Positions 33,975 to 45,965 of a stretch of DNA of 64,000 bases are shown here, in pieces (position 1 is the first letter of the stretch; every line of letters starts with the position of its first letter). The notes beneath the pieces are model-generated. The model was not told where the DNA came from and made no database searches. It saw only the letters and a list, made by a program, of their open reading frames with translations. The stretch is from positions 3,596,001 to 3,660,000 of the forward strand of contig NC_064681.1 in NCBI RefSeq assembly GCF_023278565.1, written 5' to 3'. The DNA is from Colletotrichum lupini. Taxonomy: Eukaryota > Ascomycota > Sordariomycetes > Glomerellales > Glomerellaceae. The position numbers were made by a program, and so were the translations under genes.

Positions 33975-36900
33975 TTTATTTATTTATTTATTTGTCCTAT
34001 TTTATGCTATAATGTCCTTAAGTGAGGCGAAAGGCGACTATACTACACTAGAATTATATAACCGTATATAGTACCCTATAGAATCTATATAATACCCTTT
34101 TAAAAATAGTATAATATATAATCTAAGATTTAACCTTTTTACTTATATATAGCCCTTTATAATATTTTATAACCTAAAGTAACTATATTTAACAAGGTTT
34201 AAGTATTATATTAGTAATATAAAAAATAAGCTAAGTAGTATTTTATATATTTATAAAAAGACCCTCGTTATACTATAATAAGTATTACTACTTAAAGTAA
34301 GAGGTCGTATTTTTTTTAAAAAGTTAAAGAAGATAATATATAGTTATAAAACAGGGTAAATAAAAATATAATATAATATAATATAAGTAAGTATTATTAA
34401 GAACTCGTATTATAGTATAATAGTACTATAAATAAATATAAGCTTCGTAAGGCCGTTAGGGTATATAGCTTATTATATATCCCGTTCGAACGAGCCGTAT
34501 TAATATACTCGCCCTATAAAATTAATACTTATTAGGGGAGCTAATTACTATATTAATAAACCTATTTACGTAAAGGGGCTTAGTTTAAAAAGGACTTTTT
34601 TAAATAGTTAGTTAAGAAGCGAATTATATAATACGTCTTATTACGTTAGTTTATTAATAAGAGGGCTGAGGGGGGTACTTTAAGACCTCTATTATAGCCG
34701 TGTTATTTAGTAATAAATACGGGTTTAGTATTATTATAGCTAATCCCGTAAGTATTAGCTCGATTTTAATATATATATATAGGAGTAAGGGTTTAGATTT
34801 ATATTACTAAGTTATTTTAGGTAAATATTAATATAAAACTAGGAGCGTTATAGTATTATAATATATACTAACTACTCCTTACTAAGCTAATTTTAAATAA
34901 AACTAGTACGGGTAAACTATAGCGTGCCCTTATATATAACTAGTTAATAATAATAGACGTAGTTAAGTATCTTTTCTTTTTTATATAAGTAGTAAAGGTT
35001 CGTATTTATATAATAGTATAGATAGTAGTATATAGTAAAGTTTTTATAGCTAGATTTAGTTAATAAAAGCTAATAGAGCTATTATTACGTAAATAACTTA
35101 AGCTTGGGGTTTAGCTTATTATTAATAAAAAGCCTTAGTCTTTTATAAGAGTTTAGTTAGTTAGTATTCTTTTTATTAGTTTTAAAGAACGTTTAGTTAT
35201 TTTTTTTTAGTTTAGTATTTAAAATATATAGTAATTAGGGGGCGCGAGTAAAAGTTAGGGGTCTTTATAATAATACCCTTTTTAGCTAAGTAGTCCGCTA
35301 TTTCGTTCTTTATAATACTTTTATAACCGGGTATTTAATAAGAAGTAATAGGGATCTTAGTATTCTTAGTAAGCTTTATAAAATTAAAAATAGTTCGTTA
35401 AGAAGAGTAGGGGGGGTACTATTTAGGTACTTAATAGTAGCTTAGTTATTTAAATATATAATAATAGCTATAGTATTTTCGTTCTAAAGCCTTAGGGCTA
35501 TATAGAGATTAATAATAGCCCTTTTAATCTTAGTATTAAAAACCTTAGCCCGGGGTAGGTAATAGTACTTAAAATAGACTAGTTATAGGCCGTAATAAAT
35601 AGTATAATTATAACTTATAGCCCCTAGGGAGGTTTATAACTTATTAATATAGGCTATAATATATATAGCTAGGAGTAACTTATACTATTTATAATAGCTC
35701 CGTATTTCTTTTAACTTAATAAGGTCCTATACCTTACTAAGGCTCTTTATAATTAAGAAGTTACGTAATAATAGGGCTAGCCGTAGGGGCCGTTTAACTT
35801 AGCTAGCTATTTAAATAAGGGTAATAAAACGGGAGGGGTTTTTATAATTACGAAATAGCTTATAATTACGGATTTTCTAAGTTAGGGTGTAATAGTAGTT
35901 TAATATAAATAGCCTAATAGCGTAGCGATTTCTAAGCGAGTTTAAAAAGAACTTAATTAGTAGCGTACTAGCTTTATATAATAGTATTTATTACGAAGGT
36001 AACTTTATTTACCTTATTATTCGCCTTATTATTAATATTACGTAAGCAAACTATATACTATAATAATCTACGATCTCTATAGATTATTATAGGTATTGAT
36101 TATGTAAGCAATACTGCTTACATAAGCTTACGTGAGCAATGGAAAGTACTAGAAAGTAACTAAATAAGCTAGAATTCTCTCGAGACGGAATTACGTACTA
36201 CGATTACGCATTTACTTACGTATACGCTTATTAATTATATTATGATTAATAAGCAATGGAATATTCTAGTAGGAGGTTTTTATGCCTATATATAGGCGTG
36301 TATTTGCCTACCTAGACCTTTCGTTAAGCAAGTAACTTCTTATATAGTAATTTAACTATATTACTCTCTTTATTATAAAAACCTCTTTTATATACGCTTA
36401 TTTCCCCTATATTCATATATTCTTACTTCTATATAAATATATATATTTTATATTCTTCATAAGAATATCCCGCATTACTTTATTAAAACTATACGTATTA
36501 AAATATTATAATTAGGGTAGTCCGCTATACTAAAAGGGATCCCCTTAGAGCGATATTAATAGGGGTTTAGAGGGTTTAAATAATTAACTTTAGCCCGTTC
36601 TATACCTCTAGCTAGGCGCGTATTTCTAAATTAACTCTTATTCTAAAAGTTAGTTTAGTTAGGCCCGGGTACTATAGCTCGGTACTATAGAGGGCCTTTA
36701 ATATAACTATAATATATACTACTTTACGTATAATAATAAAAAGTATACTTTTAAAAACCTTATTAAGTCCTTTAATATACCTTATTATAAACCTAGCCTT
36801 ATTCTAGTAGTTTATAATATACTTATAAAAAAGTAGCTATTTATTAAAAGTAATACTTAGTTATTTTATAATACCTTTTTTTTTTAGTTTAATCTCTTTA

Positions 36901-39900
36901 TTATTATAATAAATAGGGGGGGGGGGGATAATATTTTTAGCCCGGGGTAAGGTATGCCTCGTAAATTATAGAACCTTAATTTTCGTAAGGTTAAGTTAGA
37001 TGATATTATGATTACCCTAAGTAATAATATTATTAAAGATTTATTATACTCGAGAGGTAGCCTTAGTAAGGTCTTTTTTAATATAAAATATTACGTAGTT
37101 ATTAATATAACCGAACCTAGATAACTCTAAGCCGATTTAATAGATTTACTTAGTATATAAAAAAAAGAAGATAAGTAAAATTAGTAACCCCTATAGTAGT
37201 TTATAAAAGAGGGGGATATAGGTATTTAGTATCTTTTATAACGGACCGAAGTATAGTAAAATTAGTTAAAGTACTAAACTTAAGTAATAATATTCTCTAG
37301 CTATTTTTATACCCTAAGTCGGTTATATAAATAGTTATATAAGATTAAATTAAAAGCTTTTTTAATATCTATTATAATAAGGATAATAATAAGCTTTTTA
37401 TTAAAGGCCGTTTATATATCGTAAGCTATTATACTAATAATATTAATAATTAATTACTTAAGTAATACCTCAGCTATTTAAGGGTATAATACGCCCTAGG
37501 TAACCGTAATATAAAATATCCTCTTAATTATAAAGTACTTAAGACCTTTTTTTAGAATAGCTAGTAACGAGATTAGGTACTAGCCCTTATACGTATATAT
37601 ATCTTAGTTAAGCTTTAAAATTATTATTATTTTAGTATCTTACTAAGCTTTAGAATAATAACTAAGTATAAAGTAGGACTAGTAAAAATAGTAAACGTAT
37701 TTATTAATATATAGTTAATAAGTCCGTAGTATAAAAACTATAATATTATTTATACTAGGAGTAGTATTACTTATACTAAATACCGCGTTTTTTATTTCGT
37801 ATTAATAAATAATTAAATCTTAAAATAAGGTTTACTTAGAGCGTATTATAAAATTAAAATAAACATCGTCTTCCGTAGTTACTCGCTCTAAGAGTTTCTT
37901 TTAAAAGAGTATTACTTTTTTAATAAGCTTAGTAATTATAGTTTTATTATTTTATAAAAGAGGGGATTAGACCTAAGGCCTCGGCTAGTTCTAACTTATA
38001 ACCTAGTATATATTTAAGTTTTTTTTTAATAAAAGTAATTATTCTAGCCTATATAGCGGCCTTAATACTTTATATAGTACTGTTATATTACTTATTAATT
38101 TTAGTTATAATAATAAAATAGGGATTAGCTATATATACTACTTTAAAATACTTATTAATCTTAATGTAAGACTTATTTTACTATTTTATCCCCTTATTTT
38201 TTACGTAGTACGAAGTAAAAGAAGTAAGATAGGTATATTAAAAAATAGTATTTAGGCTCTTTATAACTAGATTAAGGTTATATATAGAGTCGTATATAAT
38301 ATATATACTCTAAGCTAGCTCCTCTACTTTCTTTATAAACTAAGGTATATTCTTTAAGCTAATCCTCTACTTCTTTTTTCTTAGTTAATACGTATTACCT
38401 AAGTTAATAAAGAGGAGGATAGCCGTAATAAGGGTATTATAATCCGACTTAGTATAAATATAGTTAGTAATCTAAGTATAAGCTAGCGGGATATTAATAA
38501 TAATAAGGTCGAGTACGTTATTAATTTTATAAATAAGGACCCCTATAGGGTTTAAAATATTAAAATAGTAGTCGTTTATTTAGTTAGCTAAGTAATTCCT
38601 AAGTATATATAAAAGTATCCTTAGTTACTAGTTCGTATAATAAGAGTTTAGGTCCCTTATAATAAGGACCTTTTATAAAGGGGTTTAAAAACTAAGAGCT
38701 ATTAATATACGTCTCTTATTAAGTACGTAGTAAATATTAAGGATATAGTACTTTAAAATACGTACTCTAAGTATATCCCGGTAGGGAAGCTTTATAATAT
38801 TAAATATTATTGAATAAGAGAGGGTACGTTAAATATATATTAAGACCCGTAGCCTATTTAATATAATATTTTAGCTTTATATTAATAAATATAAAGTAAA
38901 GTTAAGGTAAAATTTAGTAATATTTTATAATTTACTTATACTATATTATAACTTTTATAATAATAAAATATCCGCTTATTCAAATTTAGTAGTAACTAGG
39001 GCGTAATCGTACTTATACCCGTTTTTTTATATATTAGTTTATAGTATTTTAATTTTAATACGTATTATATATATTAGCTCCGGGTAGTTATAGAGCGCCC
39101 TTAGGTAGCGCTCTTATACTTACTTTTTTTTTTTAAAGCTAGTTTTTTATATTTTAAACTATTCTTTAGGGAGAGCTTAGAGCTCTATTTTTTAAAAGGG
39201 GGGTAATTACTACCCTTTAAAATAAAGTTTAAAGTACTATTTAACTCTATAATAACTAATTATATTTATTCCTACTCGGGGGGTTTATTAGCGTTATTTA
39301 TAGTAATATTAACTATTATAAACTTATAAATAATATTTTTAATAAGGCTCTTTATTTATATACTTATAAGCTTATTTTAAAATTAAGTACTAAGGGATTT
39401 TATATTAAGCTCCGGCCTAGGGGCGGGGGTAGGGCTTAGGGGGGAGGGGGAGTTAAGCTTTATAATTTATAAATAAAGTTCCTTATTAGCTTTATAAAAG
39501 AGCTTTTTTTATTAAGAAGTTTAGTAAATAATAATACTATCCTTTTTCTAAGGGCGGATAGGGTAGTTTATATAATTATTTAAGTACGGTCCTTAGTAAT
39601 TCGTATACTAAGGGATTATTAAAGTATAATCGTTATTATATTCTAACTTATTATAATAATAATAGTATTAGGTTCTAAAGTAGTCCTTAGAGCTATATTA
39701 ATCTAAGTAAACTTAGTATTACTTTAAGAATAGGTAGTATATAAATAGTTATATTTTAACCGACTTAAAAATATTAAAGGGCTCCTTAGTTAGCCTTAGG
39801 AATAATATAATATACGTAATACGGGGGCTAGTTATTAGGCCCGAGGTTTAGTAGTAAAGGGGGTTTATTTTTATAATAACTTTAATCTCGTTTTAAATAA

Positions 39901-40958
39901 ATAAGTTAGAGTTAAGTAGCTACTTACCTAAGCCCAGGATCCGTATTTTAATACTTTTAATAATATAAATAAACTAAATCTCGGATCTTTTAATAATAAT
40001 TATATTAAAGAGTTTAAGTAACTAAGTATAATAACTAAGTATAGCTTATTATACTCCTAGGGTTTTTAAAATAAGTATATAACTAATTAAAATCCTAGTT
40101 ATTAAGCTAATATCCTCGTTCTTAAATAAGTAGTTTTTAATAACTTCTTTATAAATAAACCGTACCTCGGCTTAGTAACGGGGGTTTTTAAAATTAAGCT
40201 AAATAAAAATATAAATATTATAAATAGGAACGAGAAGTGCGTTTTTATCTCCCTCTTATAAAACGCTCTTTATATTTAAAACTTAAGTTATAAAGCCTCA
40301 GGGTTAGTAATTAGAGCTTTATATAAATATTCTAAAATAAGAGAGGCTTAATATAGTTCTATAATTAAGTTTATAATAAGAGGTTTTTATTAGAAAATAT
40401 TAAGGTTATTTAAATAGTACCTCGAGCTCGGTTATATAAAAGCTTATAATAGTAGTATATTTAAAGTTTTTTAGTAATTAAAAGGACTTTTAAATAATAA
40501 TAAGGGCGATATCTTTTATAAAATAGAGGCTAAAAGATAGGTCTTAATTTTATTTATAATTATAGTCTTATTTAAATACGTCTTATAATTAGGATATAAT
40601 TATATTATTATTAATCTAAGTAGCGTCGTAGTAATTAACGTATTTAGCCTAGGTTTTATAATTAAGACCTTTATAATTTTAAGGGTTATAAGAGTTATAT
40701 TTATAAAGTCCGGAATATAATACCTTTTTATAAGCAAGCATAGTAATATAAACTAAATAATAATAATAAAGCTTAAAAGGGTATTAAAAGTATTTAATAA
40801 GGGTAGTAATTATAATAGTATATAGCGGCCGTTACCTAGGCTAGTTGTGTTTAGTATAGGGAGAGAAAGGGGAATTAGGCCTTTATTAAGGAGGTTAGTA
40901 TAGTACGGTGGCCCGCACTAACAGTACGTACTAAGAAAAAGTATATAGGAGGAAGGTT
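33975..40958 (-). mobile_element. RIP-degraded LINE-type (non-LTR) retrotransposon
   Basis: About 7.0 kb of extremely AT-rich DNA, full of TA dinucleotides and stops, bordered by ordinary DNA. The low-coordinate end is a (ttta)n run, the complement of a TAAA-type 3' tail, so the element reads on the minus strand. In minus frames I can still see an RNase H-like remnant ending NEIADYLAKKG (about 35,240-35,365) and a reverse-transcriptase remnant with IDIKKAFNLILYN (about 37,300-37,430), in the order expected for a Tad-like LINE. A 14-bp target duplication flanks it. No intact reading frame remains. A segment near 36,090-36,490 looks foreign and may be a nested LTR (see findings). The clade assignment is tentative; retrotransposon plus RIP is firm. 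Confidence 0.75.
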
Positions 40959-40972
40959 GGATAGAGAGTCGA
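40959..40972. repeat. Target-site duplication of the LINE-type element, right copy
   Basis: ggatagagagtcga; partner of 33,961-33,974 (13 of 14 identical). Ordinary-composition DNA resumes immediately after it. Confidence 0.65.
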
Positions 40973-41841
40973 CTCCGGCTGTGGCGCATGATATAGGTGC
41001 ATTTGTATACAGCGTGGGCGTCAGGGTAAGCCTCGAAGAACTACTAGGGCTGGGTCTAGACCACTGAAGGTCGCTGGTCCCCGCAGCCCCCTCGTAGGGC
41101 TAAGTCTAGCATGACGAGCATGAATTCATGCATTTGACGTTTAAGGCTTGATGTAACTGAGTTGGATAGATCTACGAGAATGGCTGGACGAGTCAACGAG
41201 AGTGAGTGTGACGATTGAGGAGTTGGTAGCAGGCAGTGTGTTGATTATCATCGAATCGATGGAGCAACTTGGGATGATGTTCCGCATCTCCAACGACGCT
41301 GCAGACTGTTGTCTTGATCAGTGAAACGACAAGATGCCTTCACAATTGTCCAGGTGTTTGAGCACTTGAAGGAACCACCTATGCATTTGGTTCAATAATG
41401 TAACGAAAGGTTCGAATATGCCATAAAGCAGTGACGGTAGCGCAAGCCGTGGGCTGGCTCCGGCGACCTCCGGGCCCCCGGCGCTTCCCCGGAGAAGTGG
41501 GCCTACCCCGGCGTACTTCCGGCTGTTGTTGACAAACGATTGAAGGTACCGCACACGTCACCACCTTGATCAACTTGAAAGTATGCCACCATGATTGTTT
41601 GGACGAGTGAGGTTCAATCCACGTGGCTTACGCACCCTTGTGGGTTACATGTGCTCATTGATTCGGGGGACTGACGGGGTTTGGGTGGCTACTGGGTCTG
41701 GTTGATCGATGACGTATCAATCCCCGAAGAATCATAGTATCATCATCATATTAATCTCTGATAGCCCTGCGTTTCTATCCAAGGTTTCCTATTGGGAAGC
41801 GAAATAATGATCCTTCTACGCGACAAGTACAAATATCAGAG
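40973..41841. other. Intergenic, LINE edge to cupin gene
   Basis: 870 bp of ordinary composition; should hold the cupin promoter. Open frames of up to 78 codons have no recognised homology. Confidence 0.4.
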
Positions 41842-42495
41842 ATGTTTTCTTCCAAGCTCTATCGCGCTACACGCCCTCTCTGCAGCAGTTTATCTATTCC
41901 CCCCCACACATCAAAACCAGTCCAAGCTAAGAAGGCTTTCTCGACTACCAAAATGTCTACCTTCCCAACCCCGTCCAGTGATCCTCCCAAGAAGGAAATG
42001 CAGTATTTCCCCGATATGACTGCGGCCTTGCCGTCCGAGTCTGGAGAGTTTCGCCGTGTTCTTTGGACAGGCTTGTACTCCCAGCTAGTCCTGATGACTG
42101 TACCTGTCGATGGTGATATTGGCGAAGAGGTACAAGTTTGACCCCCATTTCTGCCACGAATTTGACTTACAAAGCCTTAGGTTCATACCGTCGATCAAAT
42201 CCTTACCTTCACATCGGGCAAGGGTCTCGCGCAGGTTGCCGGAACGGAGCAAGAAGTCAAGGCCGGCGATATGGTAATTGTACCGGCAGGAACCAAGCAT
42301 CAATTCTTGAACAAGGGGCCGACACCATTAATCTTGTACACGGTTTACTCACCAGCTGAGCACAAGTCAACAACGGTTCATAAAACCAAGGAACAGGGCG
42401 ACAAGGAAGAGGAGGATGGTATCGATGTAGCCCCAGAATGGAGTCGACGTAGCAAGGAGCAGAATGAGAAAGAGGGCTGGGTGAAGGGGGAGTAG
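41842..42495 (+). CDS. Cupin-domain protein
   Basis: Exons 41842-42129 and 42181-42495 (51-bp intron) give 200 residues. Residues ~50-150 form one small beta-barrel cupin: WTGLYSQLVLMTVPVDGDIGEE, then VHTVDQILTFTSGKGLAQV, then AGDMVIVPAGTKHQFLNKG. The usual metal ligands are only partly present: the first motif has VHTVDQ and the second keeps TKHQF, so metal binding is possible but not certain. The first ~38 residues are basic, Ser/Ala-rich and lack acids up to MSTFPTP, like a mitochondrial presequence; alternatively translation starts at that second ATG (41,953). The C-terminal 45 residues are highly charged. Such single-domain cupins are common in fungi; the substrate is unknown. Confidence 0.82.
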
Positions 42496-43832
42496 GTAAC
42501 TTACTGAGTGTAGATAATTACGAATGATACTGATGGCTCGACCGTAATTTCCTGGTTTTCACGGCTGCGAAGTCCCTACTTCAAAGCTTGAAGTTGACAG
42601 TCCTCTCCGATTACCTAAAAAGGGGACTTGATAAAGTAGCTTGCGCAACCGCAGTGGTATGCTTTCATTGCTGAGATCTGAAAAAGCAAATTCAGCGGCC
42701 TCAGAGACCTATATGATGACAGCACTTATTAAAAAGTCTCTCTTATGATTGCGACTGGACGCCTGATGTCAGCGAAGCTAACCCCTCGCCATCCTTCTTG
42801 AATAGACGTAAGCTTGCTATCTAGGTCATTAAGGTATGTAACGATGCAGTGCGGGCGAGCGACTGAAACTCTAGATAGGCAGTTGAAAGATATAACATGC
42901 ATATGTATCTCTCTCGGAGACGATCTGTACTCGCTTTGATGAACGCGCGTGACTTGGAGCGAAAGTGATGGCGTGGCAACTCGGCGGAATAAAGTCTCAG
43001 TCGATTCGCAGCAGCTATTATATTGAGTTACGAAGTACCTATCTTCTTGATAACTAATACACCAAGCATAAGAGAGCTCAAACTTTTAGGCACAAGGTTT
43101 CCTTTAGTGATGCGTGATAGGCATGCATTATCGACCTAAAGAAAGTGAAGCTCAGTACGTGAAGTCGCGATTTTAGGGTGACACCCTTCATATTTTCGGA
43201 AAAGGTTGCCGCCTTGACGGACGAACGAGCGGGGAAACAATTTGCCCGACGGATGACTAGGGATGCTCAGAACAATGGCCTACAGACAAAGGTCCAATCA
43301 ACTTAAGGAAGGTGTATTGATCAGTAATTGTGTGTCACAGCAGGCAACTGTAGGACCCAGTCTTCAACACTGTGTCAGTTCGGAGAGATAGAATACCCAA
43401 CGGTGGACTTCTTGGATAAGGGCTTATGTAGGGGTGAAATTGACATGAATCATATGTGGATGGAATTGCACTCATATCGCAAGAGCGCTTCATGGCTGTA
43501 AGTCACGCTTCTGGCTCAAATCAAATATGCCACCATTGTTGCTTGATTAGTCCGAACTGACTGGGTTCCACCATGTCTTCGATTCATATTGAATTTAGAA
43601 TATGCTGTAATCGCCTGTTTGATCGGAGAGTTTATGAGTTCGTGTCGGACATCTTGAAGCAGCATTTTCGTGACAGTAAAAAGAAGCGGGCCCGCAAAGA
43701 CACGTTTTATATGGATAGCAGCATTGTGGCCCTCCGCATATTTGAACAAATCAGCACCACGGCCATTCATGTACTTCACTAAAATGACATCAATTCATCA
43801 TTCAAATTTTCAATATCGGATTTCTAACCAAT
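42496..43832. other. Intergenic, 1.3 kb
   Basis: Between the cupin and the broken SDR, both on the plus strand. No recognisable gene or RNA. Some AT-rich stretches, but no RIP-like saturation. Confidence 0.4.
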
Positions 43833-44599
43833 ATGAGCCGTACCACATTCTTAGTCACCGGTGCTGGTCGCGGCATTGGCTCAGGACTTGTCGCTAGCCT
43901 CTTGCTGAGACCATCCTCAACAGTGATAGCTGCAGTCCGAGATCTTTTAAAAGGGCCTGCAAAAGCTCTACTAGACCTGCCAAAGGGCGGAGGTTCCAAA
44001 ATCATCATCGTCAAGATTGACTCTTCCGTCGAAACCGACCCCGCGAAAGCCGTTTCTATACTACAGCGGGATCATAACATCACCGCTTTAGACGTCGTTA
44101 TCGCGAATGCCGGTATTGCCCATTCGAGTGGCCCTGTCATCAAAACTTCGACTGCTGCAATCAGAGATCACCTTGCTGTCAACACGATCGGACCTCTCTT
44201 GTTATTCCAGGCAACAGCTCCGCTACTCAAAGCTAGTAAGACTGGCCGCCCGGTCTTCTAGCCGTTACCTCCATTCTTGGTACCATCTCCGGCATGGAGT
44301 CCCTGGAGAGTTTACCGCCGGCATTGAGCCCTGACGGAGCCAGCAAAGGTGCGTTGAATTGGTTCATTCGGAGATTGCATTTCGAGGAGATATGGCTCAC
44401 GGGCTTCCTCTTGCATCCCGGCACCGTCGCCACAGACATGGTGAAATCCGTAATCGACGGGACAGATTTGAAGCTTGAAGATCTCGGAGCCATAACTGTG
44501 GAGCAAAGCGTTTCAGATCTTGTGCAAAGGGTTGATACCGCGTCGAGGGATGTGAGCGGAACTTTTCAGAATCATGATGGAACTTATTTGCCGTGGTAA
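43833..44599 (+). pseudogene. Short-chain dehydrogenase/reductase, frameshifted and lacking the catalytic tyrosine
   Basis: Classical SDR of ~255 residues in two frames. The first frame (43833-44261, 142 residues) has the NAD(P)-binding TGAGRGIG at residues 9-16 and ANAGIA near 95. It ends at TAG 44,259-44,261 in the middle of the central strand (PVF*). The homologous continuation (AVTSILGTISGMESL...) starts at once in another frame and runs to a stop at 44,599; loss of one base at about 44,258 explains this. The usual YGASK active-site motif reads DGASK (Asp codon at 44,333-44,335), so the proton-donor tyrosine is gone as well. No GT-AG intron could bridge the break. Two independent hits make a pseudogene likely; a sequencing error could explain the frameshift but not the Tyr loss. 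Confidence 0.82.
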
Positions 44600-44723
44600 A
44601 TCGAGTTTATGGCCTCGCAATTGACAAAGCCGAGCAAGCTCGCACAAGGATCTACATAGGCTAGACTAGAAAGTTTAACCTGTAAGATTATGAAGCCTCT
44701 CATGACCAGCGCCCCTCAGTTCT

Positions 44724-45965
44724 TCAAAGGAGCCAAACGGCATTTGCGCAGCAACCTCCGTCGTTAAGGTCCAAGTGAGCCACAACATCGGCAGAGGCAC
44801 CATCATCGCCCATTTCCCAGATCTCAACGAAGCCGGCAGAGCTATCAGTGAGAGCAACAAACTGATCGCCGAAATCACTCGGGGTGACAGCGTTTGCGCT
44901 TCCACCGCTGGAGGTCGTGGGAGTCAGGAAGTTTTGCTTGTTTACAGATCCGTCGTCGTTGAGAGCCAGGATTGAAATGTACCCGGTGCTGTTGGTATTG
45001 CGCGCTCGTGAGGTAGCCCAGAGATATTTTGCGCTGTACGACAGAGCAACCTCATCTGATCAGTACTCGGTATCATTTGCGCCTTGATAAGTAGGCTGTT
45101 AGCAACATGAAGCTTCTCAAGGATGCGGGAAGCTGTAGTCAGACTCACCGTCAGGAATCAGAGGGTATGAGATATCAGCGTATGCTGGAATACCCGTGCT
45201 GGTGTCGATTTTGTAAACTCCGACCTCATTCGTCCCCTCATGAACGACGTAAAGATAGTTGCCAGTTGGGTGAACAGTGCCATGCCGAGGATCGGCGCCT
45301 TCAACAGGAGCAGTAACATTGGCGACATACGTCAACTCTCCCGTGGTGTTGTCGACAGAGTGTACCCAAATGGCGTTCCCCGTGTCATCAAGTGAGTACA
45401 TGAATGCTCCTGCTGGGTCGAAAGCAGTACCGTGAACTCCAGAGGAAGAGGGGTAGTTGTACTCTTGAATCGACTCAACGAGAAGACCATTCGAGTCTAC
45501 CGACATGACGGTTCCACAAGCACCAAATGGTTGACCATAGACTGCATATGGGGAGACGGGCGATGGCCTGACGAAAATCGAGAGTTGCTTGCACGCTCCC
45601 TGGGATGTCACAATATTACCGGGAGAGATCTGAAGATCATCGGTGAGGGGATAGCTGACGTAGACGCTACTACCTGTGTCCTCGAAAGCATTGCCATAGA
45701 TGACCTTCTTGTCATGCTAATTTCGTGCGTGAGTCACTGACTAGTAAAAAGAGTCCGGATTACTAACGCTTAGAGAAATCCATGAGCTGCTCACGTTGAC
45801 AGACGTGTTGGCAGCTAAAGTGAGCGTGCGGGCAGCATCCTCAAATTCCAAGGTGTACAGGTAAGGTGTACCGAACGTTCCGACTATCAGTTGATGGTTC
45901 AGGGCGTTCGTAGCTGCCATAAAACCTGATGCTAAGAGCACCGACTTAAGGAAGCTGGGAAACAT
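44724..45965 (-). CDS. Secreted lactonase, seven-bladed propeller, carboxy-cis,cis-muconate cyclase (CMLE) type
   Basis: Beta-propeller of the family that includes fungal 3-carboxy-cis,cis-muconate lactonizing enzyme of the beta-ketoadipate route. Exons: 45768-45965, 45149-45716, and a last exon ending at 44724. Seen: a signal peptide (LKSVLLASGFMAATNA), HQLIVGTFGTPYLYT as first blade, GVHGTAFDPAGAFMYS, DPRHGTVHPTGNYLYVVHE, SAKYLWATSRA and TPTTSSGGSANAV. With the consensus acceptor (exon from 45,082) the frame meets TGA at 45,060-45,062. An alternative acceptor 27 nt further on (exon from 45,055) skips that stop, keeps the frame and gives 365 residues. So the gene is either rescued by splicing or is becoming a pseudogene. 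The signal peptide is unusual for a cytosolic pathway enzyme and suggests a different, extracellular substrate. Confidence 0.75.
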
